A DNA stretch of 64,000 bases from contig JADJUF010000039.1 of assembly GCA_016717005.1 (NCBI GenBank), forward strand, positions 1,240,001 to 1,304,000, in the 5' to 3' direction. The notes under the pieces are model-generated. The model did not search any database. It was given only the letters and a program-made list of their open reading frames with translations, and had not been told where the DNA came from. Source of the DNA: Myxococcales bacterium (GTDB taxonomy: Bacteria > Myxococcota_A > Polyangia > Haliangiales > Haliangiaceae). Positions 27,171 through 37,663 of the stretch are shown piece after piece. A program made the position numbers and the translations under genes. Numbering within the stretch: the first letter of the stretch is position 1; every line of letters begins with the position of its first letter.

Positions 27171-30100
27171 CTACTCCGCGGCGAGGACCGTCGCCTCGCC
27201 GATGGTCAGGGCCGCCAGGTCGGCGGTCATGGTGTCGTCCGCCAGGTTGGCCGCGAGGAACGTCGTCGGCGCCAGGAGCCCCAGCGGCCCCAGCGCCTCG
27301 TTGTCGACCGCGCGGATCTTCGCGAGCTCCAGCGTCTCGTTGACGATGGCCTCGAGGCTCGGCAGATCCCAGGCGCCCTTCGGGTTGGGCGGCACCGCCA
27401 GGAGCACGCACTGCGCGGCCTCGGCGCCGGGCGCGTCGTGATGGAGCGCGATGCTGGTCTCCTGCACCTCGCTCGGGATCACCTCGGACCACTCGTCGAC
27501 CAGGAGCCCGGCCCAGGGGATCGTCGGCCCGAACGCGAGCTGGCGATCCATCACCAGCGACACGGTCCCCGGCCGCGGCCGCGCCGTCGACGCGAGGTCG
27601 AAGGTCCCGCCGGCCCAGGGTGCGCCGACGCGGTGGGGCACCTGCGCCGGCACCAGCGCGGTCCTCGCGGCCGACAGCGCCTCGCTGGCCAAGGTCGCCA
27701 GTCGCCAGGCCGCCAGGCGCGGGCGCACCGCGGCGGCGCCGACGAACCAGCGCCGAACCCCGACCGGATCCGGAACCAGCGTCGGGCCGTAGGCCACGGC
27801 TTGCTCGAGCTCCGGCTGGTTCACCGGCGCGAAGGTCGGCAGCACCACCAGCGTGCCGCCGAAGAGCGCGCGCAGCCGCGCGTCGCCTATCGCCGCGGCG
27901 GCGGCCTCGGCCAGCCGTCGATCGATCGTCGCCAGCGCAGCGACGGCCGCGTCCCGGAGCGCCGCGCGCTCGCTGGCGATGCCGTCGTCGAGCTGACGCG
28001 GCAGCGCCTCGGCCACGCCGAACGCCGCGGCCGGCCACAGGGCGGACCGGAGCGCCGCGCTGCTCGGCGCGTCGTCCGCGGCCGCCGCCGCCAGCGCATC
28101 CGCCAGCGACGTCCGCGCCGCTGTCAGCGCGCCGGTCGCGGCGTCGGCGCGGCTCGCCAGCTCGGCGAAGTCGATGTCCCCGACCTTGTCCCCCGCCGCC
28201 GCGACGTCCGCGGGCGCCAGCGGCCGCGCCTGGTCGAGCACCTGGTTGAGCGAGCTCGCCACCTCGACCAGCTCGAGGAACGTCACCTCGCCACCGACGC
28301 GCGCGTGCTCGATCTCGACGCCGTCGACCTGGCCCAGCGCCGTCGCGGCGTGCCCCCGCAGCCGGCGGTCGAGCTCGCCGCTGCCGTCGGCGCCGGTCCG
28401 CCGCGCCATCGCCAGCGCGTCGAGCGGCCCGATCCCGAGCTGGGCCAGGGTCACGACCGCGCTGCCGCGCGCCGCCGGATCAGCCTCGGTCGGCGCCGGG
28501 TACGTGACGCGCGCCTGCACCGCGCTGGCATCGCCCAGCCGCAGCGCAGCCCAGCTCGCCAGGCGCGGCTCGGCCGCGGTGCGCACCGTCGCAGTCCAGG
28601 TCGCCATCGCCGGGTCGCTCCCCGGCGCACCCAGCACGATCGCCGCCCGGTGGGTGACGCTGGCGCCCCGGCGCGGCGTCGACACCACCTCGGGCTCCGG
28701 CACCGCGCCGCCACCGGCCAGCGCCGCCAGGGTCCCGGCCGCGCGCTCGGTCTTGCCTTGCACGGTCTGGTGCACGGTCTCGGCCAGGAGCAGGTCGGCG
28801 ACCGCGTCGACGTCGTGCTCGAGCGCGGCCAGGACCGGCGTCAGGTCCTTTCGGTCGGCGACGTCGACCGGCGGCAGGCTCGCCCACGGGATCGTTGCCT
28901 CGGTCGTCTGCCCGCCCAGCGCGGTCCGTAGCGCCAGGCCGTCGACCACGTTGCGCGCGGCGATCCGCTCGCCGCCGGTGACCGGCAGCGCCGGATCGTT
29001 CCCCAGCGGGAAGGCGGCGCGCAGCGGCGCGATGTAGCGATCGAGCTGCGCGTCGTGGAGCCCGCGCTCGACCCGGAAGCCCAGGACCGCGGCCAGCGGC
29101 ACGCCCTGCCGGACCGCGTCGAGCAGCTCGAGCGCGCCGCGCACCCGGCGCGACGACAGATCGACCGCCGCCAGGTCCCGCTGCGCCCCGACCCGCGTCA
29201 GGTGCGCGTTGCGCAGCACCGCCGCGGTGGTCGCGTGGGCCGCCGACGGCGCGTGGATGAACCCGCCCGCGGTGCCCGGCCGCGGCGCCGTCCGCGGGCG
29301 CAGCTCCTCGACCCAGCCGTAGGCCCCGACGTACACCCCGGTGGCGTGCGCGCCGCGCATCGTCGCCAGCCGCCGCGTCGCCAGCGACGTCAGCCACGCG
29401 TCGACCCGGTGCGAGCACACGTCGAGCGTCTCGATGAACAGCCGCGACAGCTCCGCCGTCGGCACCGTCGCCAGCGTCGCCAGCGCCGCGCGGTGCTCGC
29501 GCAGCGTCTGCCGGATCTCACCGGTCGACAGCGGATCACCCAGCCACGCCGCCAGCGTCTGCCCGCCGGTCACGCCGCTCACCGGCGCGTCGAGCCGCTC
29601 CCACGACGTCGGCCGCGCCTCGGTGCCCGGGCCGATGCGATGCAGCTCGCGCTCGACCCGCTCCACGGCGTCGGCGAGGCCAGCCCCGACCGCGACGTCG
29701 ACGCCCACCCGCGCGCTCTCGACCAGCGTCGCCTGCCGGAGCAGGTGGAACAGCAGCGGGTTGTCGAACGCCGGGTTCGACGGGGCCCCGGCCCGCCGCA
29801 GATCGATGAGCTCCGCGGTGCGGACCCAGTCGATGTAGTTCGGCGCCAGCGCGGCGGTCTCTGACACCGCCCCGTCGACGACCCAGTTGCGCCCGATCCG
29901 CAGCGCGCGGTCGCCCAGCGTGAGCTCCGCGACCCGCGGCGACAGCCCGGTCAACCCGGCCTCGGCCAGGGCCTGGGCGATCAGCGTCAAGCGCGCCGCC
30001 GCCGCGCCGCTGCCGTCGACGCCGAGGAGCAAGAACAGGTTGGCGACGAACGCCGGCCCGTAGACCTCGCGCGTGCGGACCTCGCGGCTGCGCGCGTCGC

Positions 30101-31400
30101 GCGTCAGCACGCCGAGCAGATCCTCGTCGGGATCCGCCGTCGCGCCGACCCGCGGCACCGTGGCCGCGCGCGCCAGGAACTGCGTGCGCCAGCCCTTGAG
30201 CAGCGTCGCCAGCCCGGTCTCGATCGGGTGCGCCGCCGCCTGCCACCGCGCGCTCGACGTCACCGGCAAGAGGCCGTACGGCACCCGCCCGACCCGGACC
30301 ACCGGCAACGGCCCGCGCCCGCGCACGAACTCGTGGAAGTGCGTCCGCGCCGCGGCGATCTGCTCGTCGGTCACGTGCGGCGCCATCAGCTGGCCCAGGA
30401 AGTAGCCCAGCGTGCACGGCCACAGCGCCAGGTTCATCGCCGCCGCCCCCGCCTGCTCGGTGCGGTCCTGCCCCGCGACCCGCGCCAGCGCCGTCGCCGG
30501 GACGCCGAGCGCGGCCGCGACCGCCACGCCGTCGGTCCCCGGCGTGATCGACGCCTTGGCGCGCTCCAGCGCGAACCGGGCCTCGGTGTCACCCGGCGTC
30601 GGATAGCCCGCCGGCGCCGCCGCGGTGTTGTTGGTCGGCGTCCCTTGCGGCACCAGCGCCACGCCGCGGGTGTACCGGTGCGCGTCGAGCAGGTCCGTCA
30701 CCAGCGTCGCCCCGTCGGCCGCGCTGGTCTGGGTCCGCACGCCGACCACGATCACGCGGTCGAAGCCCGCCGTCAGATCGGCGCTGGTCAGCGGCATGGT
30801 CACGGCCATGCCGATCGCGACCGCCTCGTCGTAGTCGATCGTCCACAGGAGCTCGCGCTCGATCGTCAGGCCGTCCCGGGTCACCAGCGTCGGGTCGCCC
30901 GCGGCCACCGTCGGCGCGAACGACAGGTGGACCGGCTCGGCGACGTCGGCGCTGGTCACCCGGTGCTGCTCGACCCCGCCGCGGTAGGCGATCACCAGCC
31001 ACGACCGAGGCAGCGCCGCCGCCGTCACCTCCGGCAGCAGATCGTCCTTCAGGTCTGGCGCCGGGAACACCGGCGCCTCGGCCGGGCGCGCCGCCAGGTT
31101 GGTCGGCGTCGCCCGCTCCACCAGCCACGCCGCGCGCTCGGCCGGGTACCGCGAGGTCAGCGCCTGCCACGCCCCGTACTCCGCCGCCGGCGCCCAGCCG
31201 TCGGTCCAGTACTGGACCGCGTCGGTCCACTCGTCGGTGGTCAGCTGGCGCCGGTGGCCGTCCGCGACGATCTCATCGGGATAGATCCGGATCTTCAGCG
31301 ACGGCGGACTCGCGACAAAGCGCGTCTCGAGCCGCACCGGCAAGAGCGCGATCGGATACTCGGTGCTGAGCTGCGCGAGCTCCAGCGCTAGATCGCCCAT
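27171..31400 (-). CDS. Giant conserved unknown protein (1409 aa)
   Basis: A 1409-residue protein starting ATG 31400, 32 bp after the 947-aa gene. The N-terminus has IALLPVRLETRFV and IRIYPDEIV, then alternating helical stretches. A central segment (AWLTSLATRRLATMRGAHATGVYVGAYGWVEEL) and a C-terminal one (DEWSEVIPSEVQETSIALHHDAPGAEAAQ) are the best conserved-looking parts. There is no signal peptide, transmembrane helix or catalytic triad that I can identify. Its size and partners suggest a structural or scaffold component of a large assembly. The frame is uninterrupted over 4.2 kb, so the conserved end of the operon is intact. Confidence 0.7.
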   Translation of the reverse strand: MGDLALELAQLSTEYPIALLPVRLETRFVASPPSLKIRIYPDEIVADGHRRQLTTDEWTDAVQYWTDGWAPAAEYGAWQALTSRYPAERAAWLVERATPTNLAARPAEAPVFPAPDLKDDLLPEVTAAALPRSWLVIAYRGGVEQHRVTSADVAEPVHLSFAPTVAAGDPTLVTRDGLTIERELLWTIDYDEAVAIGMAVTMPLTSADLTAGFDRVIVVGVRTQTSAADGATLVTDLLDAHRYTRGVALVPQGTPTNNTAAAPAGYPTPGDTEARFALERAKASITPGTDGVAVAAALGVPATALARVAGQDRTEQAGAAAMNLALWPCTLGYFLGQLMAPHVTDEQIAAARTHFHEFVRGRGPLPVVRVGRVPYGLLPVTSSARWQAAAHPIETGLATLLKGWRTQFLARAATVPRVGATADPDEDLLGVLTRDARSREVRTREVYGPAFVANLFLLLGVDGSGAAAARLTLIAQALAEAGLTGLSPRVAELTLGDRALRIGRNWVVDGAVSETAALAPNYIDWVRTAELIDLRRAGAPSNPAFDNPLLFHLLRQATLVESARVGVDVAVGAGLADAVERVERELHRIGPGTEARPTSWERLDAPVSGVTGGQTLAAWLGDPLSTGEIRQTLREHRAALATLATVPTAELSRLFIETLDVCSHRVDAWLTSLATRRLATMRGAHATGVYVGAYGWVEELRPRTAPRPGTAGGFIHAPSAAHATTAAVLRNAHLTRVGAQRDLAAVDLSSRRVRGALELLDAVRQGVPLAAVLGFRVERGLHDAQLDRYIAPLRAAFPLGNDPALPVTGGERIAARNVVDGLALRTALGGQTTEATIPWASLPPVDVADRKDLTPVLAALEHDVDAVADLLLAETVHQTVQGKTERAAGTLAALAGGGAVPEPEVVSTPRRGASVTHRAAIVLGAPGSDPAMATWTATVRTAAEPRLASWAALRLGDASAVQARVTYPAPTEADPAARGSAVVTLAQLGIGPLDALAMARRTGADGSGELDRRLRGHAATALGQVDGVEIEHARVGGEVTFLELVEVASSLNQVLDQARPLAPADVAAAGDKVGDIDFAELASRADAATGALTAARTSLADALAAAAADDAPSSAALRSALWPAAAFGVAEALPRQLDDGIASERAALRDAAVAALATIDRRLAEAAAAAIGDARLRALFGGTLVVLPTFAPVNQPELEQAVAYGPTLVPDPVGVRRWFVGAAAVRPRLAAWRLATLASEALSAARTALVPAQVPHRVGAPWAGGTFDLASTARPRPGTVSLVMDRQLAFGPTIPWAGLLVDEWSEVIPSEVQETSIALHHDAPGAEAAQCVLLAVPPNPKGAWDLPSLEAIVNETLELAKIRAVDNEALGPLGLLAPTTFLAANLADDTMTADLAALTIGEATVLAAE

Positions 31401-31432
31401 GGGTCGTACTCACCAGGATGAGAGGTCAGGGG

Positions 31433-34276
31433 TCAGGCGGGCGTCGGCGTCGGGAGCAGATCGGCCCCGTGGATCGCGACGCGCACCGCTCGTTGCAGGG
31501 TGATGACAGCGTGATCGGCGCCCCGGGCGATCGGCTGCCCGGCGCTCGCGGTCAGGTGCCACCCCGCGCCGCTCGCCCCCTCGCCGGTCGGCCGCGCCGG
31601 CAGATCCACCGCCAGATCGACGTAGTTGATCGCCGCCAGCGCCTCCGGCGTCGCCGCCAGGTGGCCCCAGGACAGGTCGTCCCAGGTCACCGCGGGCGGC
31701 GCCCCCGCCGCGCCCTCGTCGAGGCCGAACCGCGGATCGCCCGGCTGCTCCTCGAAGACAAAGCACCAGCCCGGGTTCGCCGCGGTGCCGTCGCCGCGCA
31801 CCTCGACGTCGGTGAGCGCGAAGCCGAACATCGCCACGTCCGGCGGCAGCCGCCCCGAGAACACCGGCCGCAGCTGCTCGATCCCCAGCCCCACGACGTC
31901 GCCCGTGCGCGTCGCGCGCTGCGCGTACACCAGCGTCCCGGGGTAACGCCGGAGCGCCTCGCCGCGGATGACCAGCACCAGGTGCTCCTGCCCTGGCGCC
32001 AGCGGCCGCGGGCTGTGACTGCCCAGCGTCGACGCCGGGTCCCACCCGTGCAGCGGCGTCACGTCCTTCGACGTCTCGGGCACCGGCGTCGCCTCGACGC
32101 CCGCCGGATCCCAGAACTGGCGGAAGTAGCTGCCACGCTGATCCGACGGGTACTCGCGCCACAACAGCTCGCGCGCGAGCTCGTGGTTGAGCCCCACCAT
32201 GTACGCCTCGATGAACGCCGGGTTGGTCTTGGCCAGCGTCACCCGGTCGGCCGGCAGGTCGAACAGCCCCGGCAAGATCCAGTCCGGCGACCGCGCCGCC
32301 AGCGGCTGGAACATCGGCTGCGGGAACACCGGGTGCGCCATCACCGGCGCCAGCGGATCGCTCGGCGACCACGCGAAGCCCGGCGCGCGCACCATCCGCG
32401 CGGCCAGCGCCTGCGCGATCGTCGTGCGCGGATCGATCGCCGCCGCCACCGTCGCGCCCAGGGTCGGCAGGTCGAGCCGCGTCAGGGTCTCGCCGTCCTT
32501 CGAGGTCGGGGGCCGCCCCAGGAGCGCCAGCGCCGCCTCGCGGAACGCGGCCATCGACGGGCTGTCCTCGCCGTTGCCCTCGTCCCACTTGTCGGGGCCC
32601 TCGCCGTCGACCGGATCCCACGCGTAGACCTTCTCGGCGGGCGGCGCGGCCTCGACGTCCTTCGTGCTCGGGAACGTCTGCTTGATGCGGTCCTCCAGCC
32701 AGCCGACCGTCGGCACCGACCGCGGCAGCGCCGGCGGCGTCTCGGCCAGCGCCGTCAGCGTCCCGGCGTTCACGCGCCCGAGCACGTGCGGCCGCACGAC
32801 GTCCGGACGCCCCTGGCGGCGGCCCACCGGCCCCAGCGGCCGCGCCGCGCGCCGCAGCCCGCTCGACACCAGCGCCAGCCGCGCCGGGCTGCCCTCGACC
32901 CGCGCGCGCACCGTCGCCGTCGAGGCCTTGATCTGCCCGTGGGTCGGCGCCGTCAGCTCCAGCACCCGGGTGTCGTCGGCCGTTGCCACGTGGCGCCGAT
33001 GCAGGCGCTCGCCGACCGCCCGCGCGACCTGCGCCATGCGGAGCTGCGCGTTGGCCTCGCGGATCCCGGCGACCTGCGCCCACGCCGACGCCATCAGCCC
33101 CTCTTGCTGCTCCTGCACGACCTCGGTGCCCATGCCCGCCGCCACCCGACCGCGCGGGTCCACGTTCAGCTCGCGGAACCACCCGGCCGCGGCCGCCTCG
33201 GCGACGGTCTCGCGCCGCGCGTGCCACGCGCCGTACAGCGGCGGCGCCACCAGCGGCGTGCCGCCCTCCGCGCGCACCGTCGCCGGCAGGTCCAGGAGCG
33301 TGACGATGCCGTCGACGAACTCCGGCGCGATCGCCTCGGGCGCCGGGCTGTCCGGCGGGCGCAACGCCCCACCCAGCGCCAGCGGCCCCGGCGCCGCCGC
33401 CGGCAAGCCACCGCCGGGCGTCGCGACATCCAGCCCGCGGCTGCCCGCCGTGGCCGGCAGCGGCGCCGGCGTCAGCCGTCGCACCAGCGTCTCGAAGTCA
33501 CCGTCGAAGCCGGTCGAGAACGTCCACCGGTGATAGATCGGGACGCGCAGGTCCTCGACGAGCGCGGCGCCGGCCCACGCGGTCGCGAGCGACGCCGCCG
33601 CGTCGCCGAGCGCCAGCCGCAGCCCGGCCCGTCGCCCCACCTCGAACGTCGGGATCAACAGCACGTGGTACTTCGTCCTCGGCGCCAGCCGCCGCGGACA
33701 CAGGAGCCGCGCCAGGCACCGCGACGGCTGGCCCAGCACGACCTCGGCCAGCGGCGCACCGTCGTCGCCGCTCACCTGCACGTGGGCCCAGGCCCAGAGC
33801 TGATCCGCCGGCGGCATCGGCGTCGGCTGCTCGGGCGGCCCCGCGAGGATCGTCACGGCCTCCAGCGCCCGCGACGACGTCGTCGGCTCGAACGCCCCCA
33901 GCTCCGCCTCGGTGAACGCCGCCAGGCACAGCCACGGCCGCAGCCGCCGGGTCGCGTCCTCGGCCCGCGGCGTGTAGCGCCACGGCAGGTCGGCCTGGTC
34001 GAACTCCACCGCCGGGAAGTAGTTCGGCTCGGCGTCCAGCGTTCGATCCGGCGGCGAGCGCCGGCTGATCGACCGCGCGTCGAACCCGGTCACGTCGCCC
34101 GGCCCCACCAAGGTCAGGGTCGTCGCCCCCTCGAGCGCCGGGTCGTCGTTGAAGCGCAGCGCCACCGGCACCGCCGCGCGGGTCCCGCCCGCCGCCGCGT
34201 CCGCCGCCGTCACCTGCGCCGCCGCGCCGCGCCTCACCCACGGGTAGAACCGCAGGGCCGCTTCACTGTCACTCAT
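31433..34276 (-). CDS. Conserved unknown protein (947 aa), first gene of the fixed module
   Basis: A 947-residue protein whose ATG at 34276 overlaps the stop of DUF6603 copy A (ATGA), so translation is coupled. It begins with ALRFYPWVRRG; later parts include RSISRRSPPDRTLDAEPNYF, PWRYTPRAEDATRRLRPWL and LDLPADRVTLAKTNPAFIEAYM. No secretion signal or recognisable enzyme motif. Its first 37 codons lie inside the near-identical repeat shared with DUF6603 copy D, and truncated orphans of the same start occur at 49252-49340 and 55984-56094, which suggests that cassettes have been exchanged at this junction. Confidence 0.72.
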   Translation of the reverse strand: MSDSEAALRFYPWVRRGAAAQVTAADAAAGGTRAAVPVALRFNDDPALEGATTLTLVGPGDVTGFDARSISRRSPPDRTLDAEPNYFPAVEFDQADLPWRYTPRAEDATRRLRPWLCLAAFTEAELGAFEPTTSSRALEAVTILAGPPEQPTPMPPADQLWAWAHVQVSGDDGAPLAEVVLGQPSRCLARLLCPRRLAPRTKYHVLLIPTFEVGRRAGLRLALGDAAASLATAWAGAALVEDLRVPIYHRWTFSTGFDGDFETLVRRLTPAPLPATAGSRGLDVATPGGGLPAAAPGPLALGGALRPPDSPAPEAIAPEFVDGIVTLLDLPATVRAEGGTPLVAPPLYGAWHARRETVAEAAAAGWFRELNVDPRGRVAAGMGTEVVQEQQEGLMASAWAQVAGIREANAQLRMAQVARAVGERLHRRHVATADDTRVLELTAPTHGQIKASTATVRARVEGSPARLALVSSGLRRAARPLGPVGRRQGRPDVVRPHVLGRVNAGTLTALAETPPALPRSVPTVGWLEDRIKQTFPSTKDVEAAPPAEKVYAWDPVDGEGPDKWDEGNGEDSPSMAAFREAALALLGRPPTSKDGETLTRLDLPTLGATVAAAIDPRTTIAQALAARMVRAPGFAWSPSDPLAPVMAHPVFPQPMFQPLAARSPDWILPGLFDLPADRVTLAKTNPAFIEAYMVGLNHELARELLWREYPSDQRGSYFRQFWDPAGVEATPVPETSKDVTPLHGWDPASTLGSHSPRPLAPGQEHLVLVIRGEALRRYPGTLVYAQRATRTGDVVGLGIEQLRPVFSGRLPPDVAMFGFALTDVEVRGDGTAANPGWCFVFEEQPGDPRFGLDEGAAGAPPAVTWDDLSWGHLAATPEALAAINYVDLAVDLPARPTGEGASGAGWHLTASAGQPIARGADHAVITLQRAVRVAIHGADLLPTPTPA

Positions 34277-36005
34277 GCTGCCACCTCGTAGCTCGGCACC
34301 ACCTGCAGGCGCGCCGCGTCGTCGGGGTGCGCCGCCAGGTGCGCCCGCAGCGCCAGCTCGGCCTGTCCCCGCGTCGCCGCCGCGGTCAGGTCCCACCGCG
34401 GCGCCAGCGCGTCGGTCGTCGCGATCACGAACGTCTCGTCCACCAGCGTCAACGCCGGCGGCGCGCCGATCGGCGGCGCGTACGCCTCGACGCCGCCGCG
34501 GCCCCGCGGCGCCTGCGCGGTCGCCGACAGCGCGGTCCCGATGAGCTGCTGCGTCACCGACGGCCGGTAGCGCCCGGCCTCCTGCCGCCGCCCGTCGGCG
34601 ATCACCACCGTGTCGTAGTCGAGCGCCCGCACCAGCGGCAAGCCCGCGCGCACCGTCGTCGCGCCCACCGCCACGCCCGCCACCATCTGCTCGAACCCCG
34701 GCCGCGCCAGCTTGTCGGTCTCGCTCATCGCCTCGAACTGCGCCGGCGCGAACCACTCGGTCACCGGCGTCACCGCCGCCGCCGGCATCACCGCGTCACC
34801 GACCCGCACCTCGGTCACCTGGAACCGATCCACGCCGACCGGCCGACCGTGCGCGAACGCGGTGATCGTCCGATCCAGCGGCACCACCTGCTGCGTCACC
34901 GACACCGTCGCGCACGGATCCACCAGCGCCACCGGCGCGCTCGCGTCGGCGTCCACCGGCGTCCCCACCACCGCCGCCGCCAGCCCGCGCGGCACCTCGG
35001 CGGCCCACGCCGCCGGCTCCGCCAGCGCCGCCTGCAGCGCCGGCCAGATCTGCCGCGCCGGCACCGTCGCCGGCGCGCCGTCCCCGAACCGCACGTGCAC
35101 CGGCACGCACAGGTCGATGAACCACAGCGACAGGCACGCCTTGCCGTCGACCCGCCACGGCTGCGGCCCCTGCAGGTGGCCCTCGAAGCTCACCGCCGCC
35201 AGCGTCGTCGTCCCGCGCCGCAGCGCCACCCCCGCCCACACGTCCACCGCCAGCCCGAACGGCGAGAACTGCACCAGCGTCTCGAACCCCAGCGCCCCGT
35301 GATGTTCAGCGGCCCCGCCGACGCGTACAGATCGATCCGCGCGCCCAGCTGCAGCGTGTTCGACGTCAGCGCCAGGAACCCCTCCGCGTCCAGCCGCGGA
35401 TCGTCCCCCGACCCCAGCTCGATCCGCACCCGCCGCAGCGTCGGGAAGTCCGCCGGCGCCCGGAACTGCGAATGGAACCCGCCGATCGCCAGCGCGAAGC
35501 TCCGCGGGCTCCCCCAGCTCATCCGGAACGCCAGGTCCCCGGTGATCGGGAACCCCGCGATCGTCGAGCTCCGCAGCGACGCGTCCACCGCCACCCGCCG
35601 CTGCCCGAAATCCACCTCGCCCACCACGTCCATCGCCAGGTCGACGACCGCGTGCTCCTCCGTCGGCAGCTTCGTCGTCACCGTCCCCAGCACCACCACC
35701 CGCGCCGGCGCCGGCAGCTCCAGGAGCACCGCCAGCGTCCCCGCACCACCGTCGGCGCGCCCCAGCCAAACTTCACCGCCGGCCCGAACACGTACCGCCC
35801 CTCCGCCGCCGGGAAGTACCGCGCCAGGTCGGTCGTCAGCCGCCCCGCCTGCGCGATCGGGTCCGCCGGGAAGAAGACGTCCCCCATCCCCGCCGGCGTC
35901 CGCAGCGCCGCCCGCAGCGCGTCCGTGTCGATGCGCCGATGGATGCCGATCAGCCCCCCGACGCCCTGCAGCGTGAAGCCCAGCGGCAGCGGGATCGGCC
36001 GGAAC
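34166..36005 (-). repeat. Conserved 3' module, copy A
   Basis: About 1.84 kb nearly identical to 55984-57970 (D), 49252-51111 (C) and, in part, 41295-42720 (B). It covers the C-terminal half of DUF6603 copy A and the first 37 codons of the 947-aa gene. It is visibly richer in G+C than the flanking N-terminal segment; the switch lies at about 36005. Confidence 0.88.
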
Positions 36006-37663
36006 GACGCGGCGATCACAGCCGCTAGTGAGCGTACGCCCGGCGCGTCGTTGAGGACTCCGATTCCATTGATGGCAAAGCCCTGGACCTCGAGTGCCAA
36101 TGCGCCCCGGTACTCTACTGCTCCCAACCGCGCGACCTCACCTGCCCCGCGTACGAGCGCCGTGTCGATGGCGACCCCAAATCCCGTCGGTGCCAACAGC
36201 GCAGCTCCGAGGTCAACCGGGCCAACGTTGCCCCCCCTACGAGGGAAGCCAACCGACAACGCCACGCCGAGACCTTCCGCGACCAGCTGCACCGGCCCCA
36301 CCGCCATGGCCAAATCCGTGCGCATCTCCGAAACGACCCCACGTTCCCCACCGGACAGCGCCAGCAAGACCCGTTGCACTTCGAGTGCGCCCAGGCGAAG
36401 CGACGTCGCGCGGTCGAGCACCAAGCCCGTCGCCCCGAGGTACAAGCCACGCGTCGACGACAGCCCCACGGTCAGTGGTGCCGGGACCTGGCGAGGGGCT
36501 CTCCCCATCGCCGAGGCTACAAAACCACTCCCGGCCTCGGGTAGCCCGACCGTCAGGTTCGGAAGCTTCAGTTCGATCCACAGCTCGCTGCCACCAGCCA
36601 ACGCACCCTTGCCACCGGCAATGACCTGCCAGCCCCGCGTCGTCACGTTCGTCGGGCCGTGCGTCACAGATTCCGCCGGACCTGCCTCGCGCGAGAGGCT
36701 GACCGTCAATGAGGTGTGAACCGGCGCGGCCCCGGTCGACAGCGGATCGTCAGACACCTGCACACCATCAGGACGGACGACCAAGCCACGCTCGCCTGCG
36801 CTCGCAAGCCCGTTCACGACGAGGTACAGATCCCCAACGCTGACGCCAGCGGCAAGCGCACCCAGTGCGTACGGGACGATCGCGACCACCGGCCCGCCTG
36901 CGTCCTCGAAAGCGGCCACCTCGAGCCCCAGCTCCACATCACCGGCTGGCAGAAAGCCCCGCACCAGACGAGCAATGAGGTGCATGCGCATCGCGCCGGG
37001 CGGTGATGATGCGACCTCTCCCGCCTGGGGCGCCACGCGGACGAAGCCAGCTGCGATACCCAGCTGCCCGCACATCTCGGCCAGTCGATCGAGCATGGCG
37101 TCGCTGCGGAAGGTTGGCGCCGCCCACGCCCACGCCGTGCGCAGCCAGGCAGACGGTGACTCGAACAGCGCCCCAAAATCGGGCTCCGCAAACCGCGTAT
37201 CCTCGTACGCGAGCCGGATCCCCTCCGCCGGTCGTGCGACCGACATGACGAACCCCGCCGCCCTCAGTGCACCTGCCAGGACGGGACGCTCCTGATCGAG
37301 GTAGTCGATCACAGCCCACTGCAAGAGCTGCGCTGAGAACTCGCCAGCAAACCCGGCGGAATCGAGTTCCGCACCGAAGGCGGTGGACTCAAGCCCAACG
37401 ATCGCATCGTGCACATCGGCGATGGAACCAGCCAAGGCCAACCAATCAGCCTCCGCGCTAGCGTCACCAACAGACTGCGCCATCAAGGCGACCGTCCGCG
37501 CCTGGGCCGCCAACGCCATGATCGGCGCCAACTCTGTGGTGAGATTCCACCCTAGCCGGCTTCCGATCGCGCGCAGCGACGCTGCATCGCGGCCCACGGT
37601 GGCCAGTCGCTCGACCACGCCCGCCGCGCCGCTGACGAGGGCGCGAAACAGATCGGTGCTCAT
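34273..37663 (-). pseudogene. DUF6603-domain protein, copy A, two -1 frameshifts
   Basis: Starts at ATG 37663, overlapping the M64 gene stop (ATGA), and would encode 1,130 residues after two single-base restorations. The N-terminal half (to about residue 560) is helical, then beta-repeat-like with many GLAV/LGAV strands. The C-terminal half carries the DUF6603-type core: FGPAVKFGWGAPTVVRG, TTKLPTEEHAVVDL, NTLQLGARIDLYASAGP and PFGLAVDVWAGVALRRGTTT. Frame breaks fall in C-runs: four C at 35739-35742 where copy C has five, and four C at 35295-35298 where copy C has five. 3,391 + 2 bases is divisible by three. Only this copy leads into the intact downstream genes, so it is probably the expressed one. 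Likely a real gene with sequence errors or a phase-variable one. Confidence 0.75.
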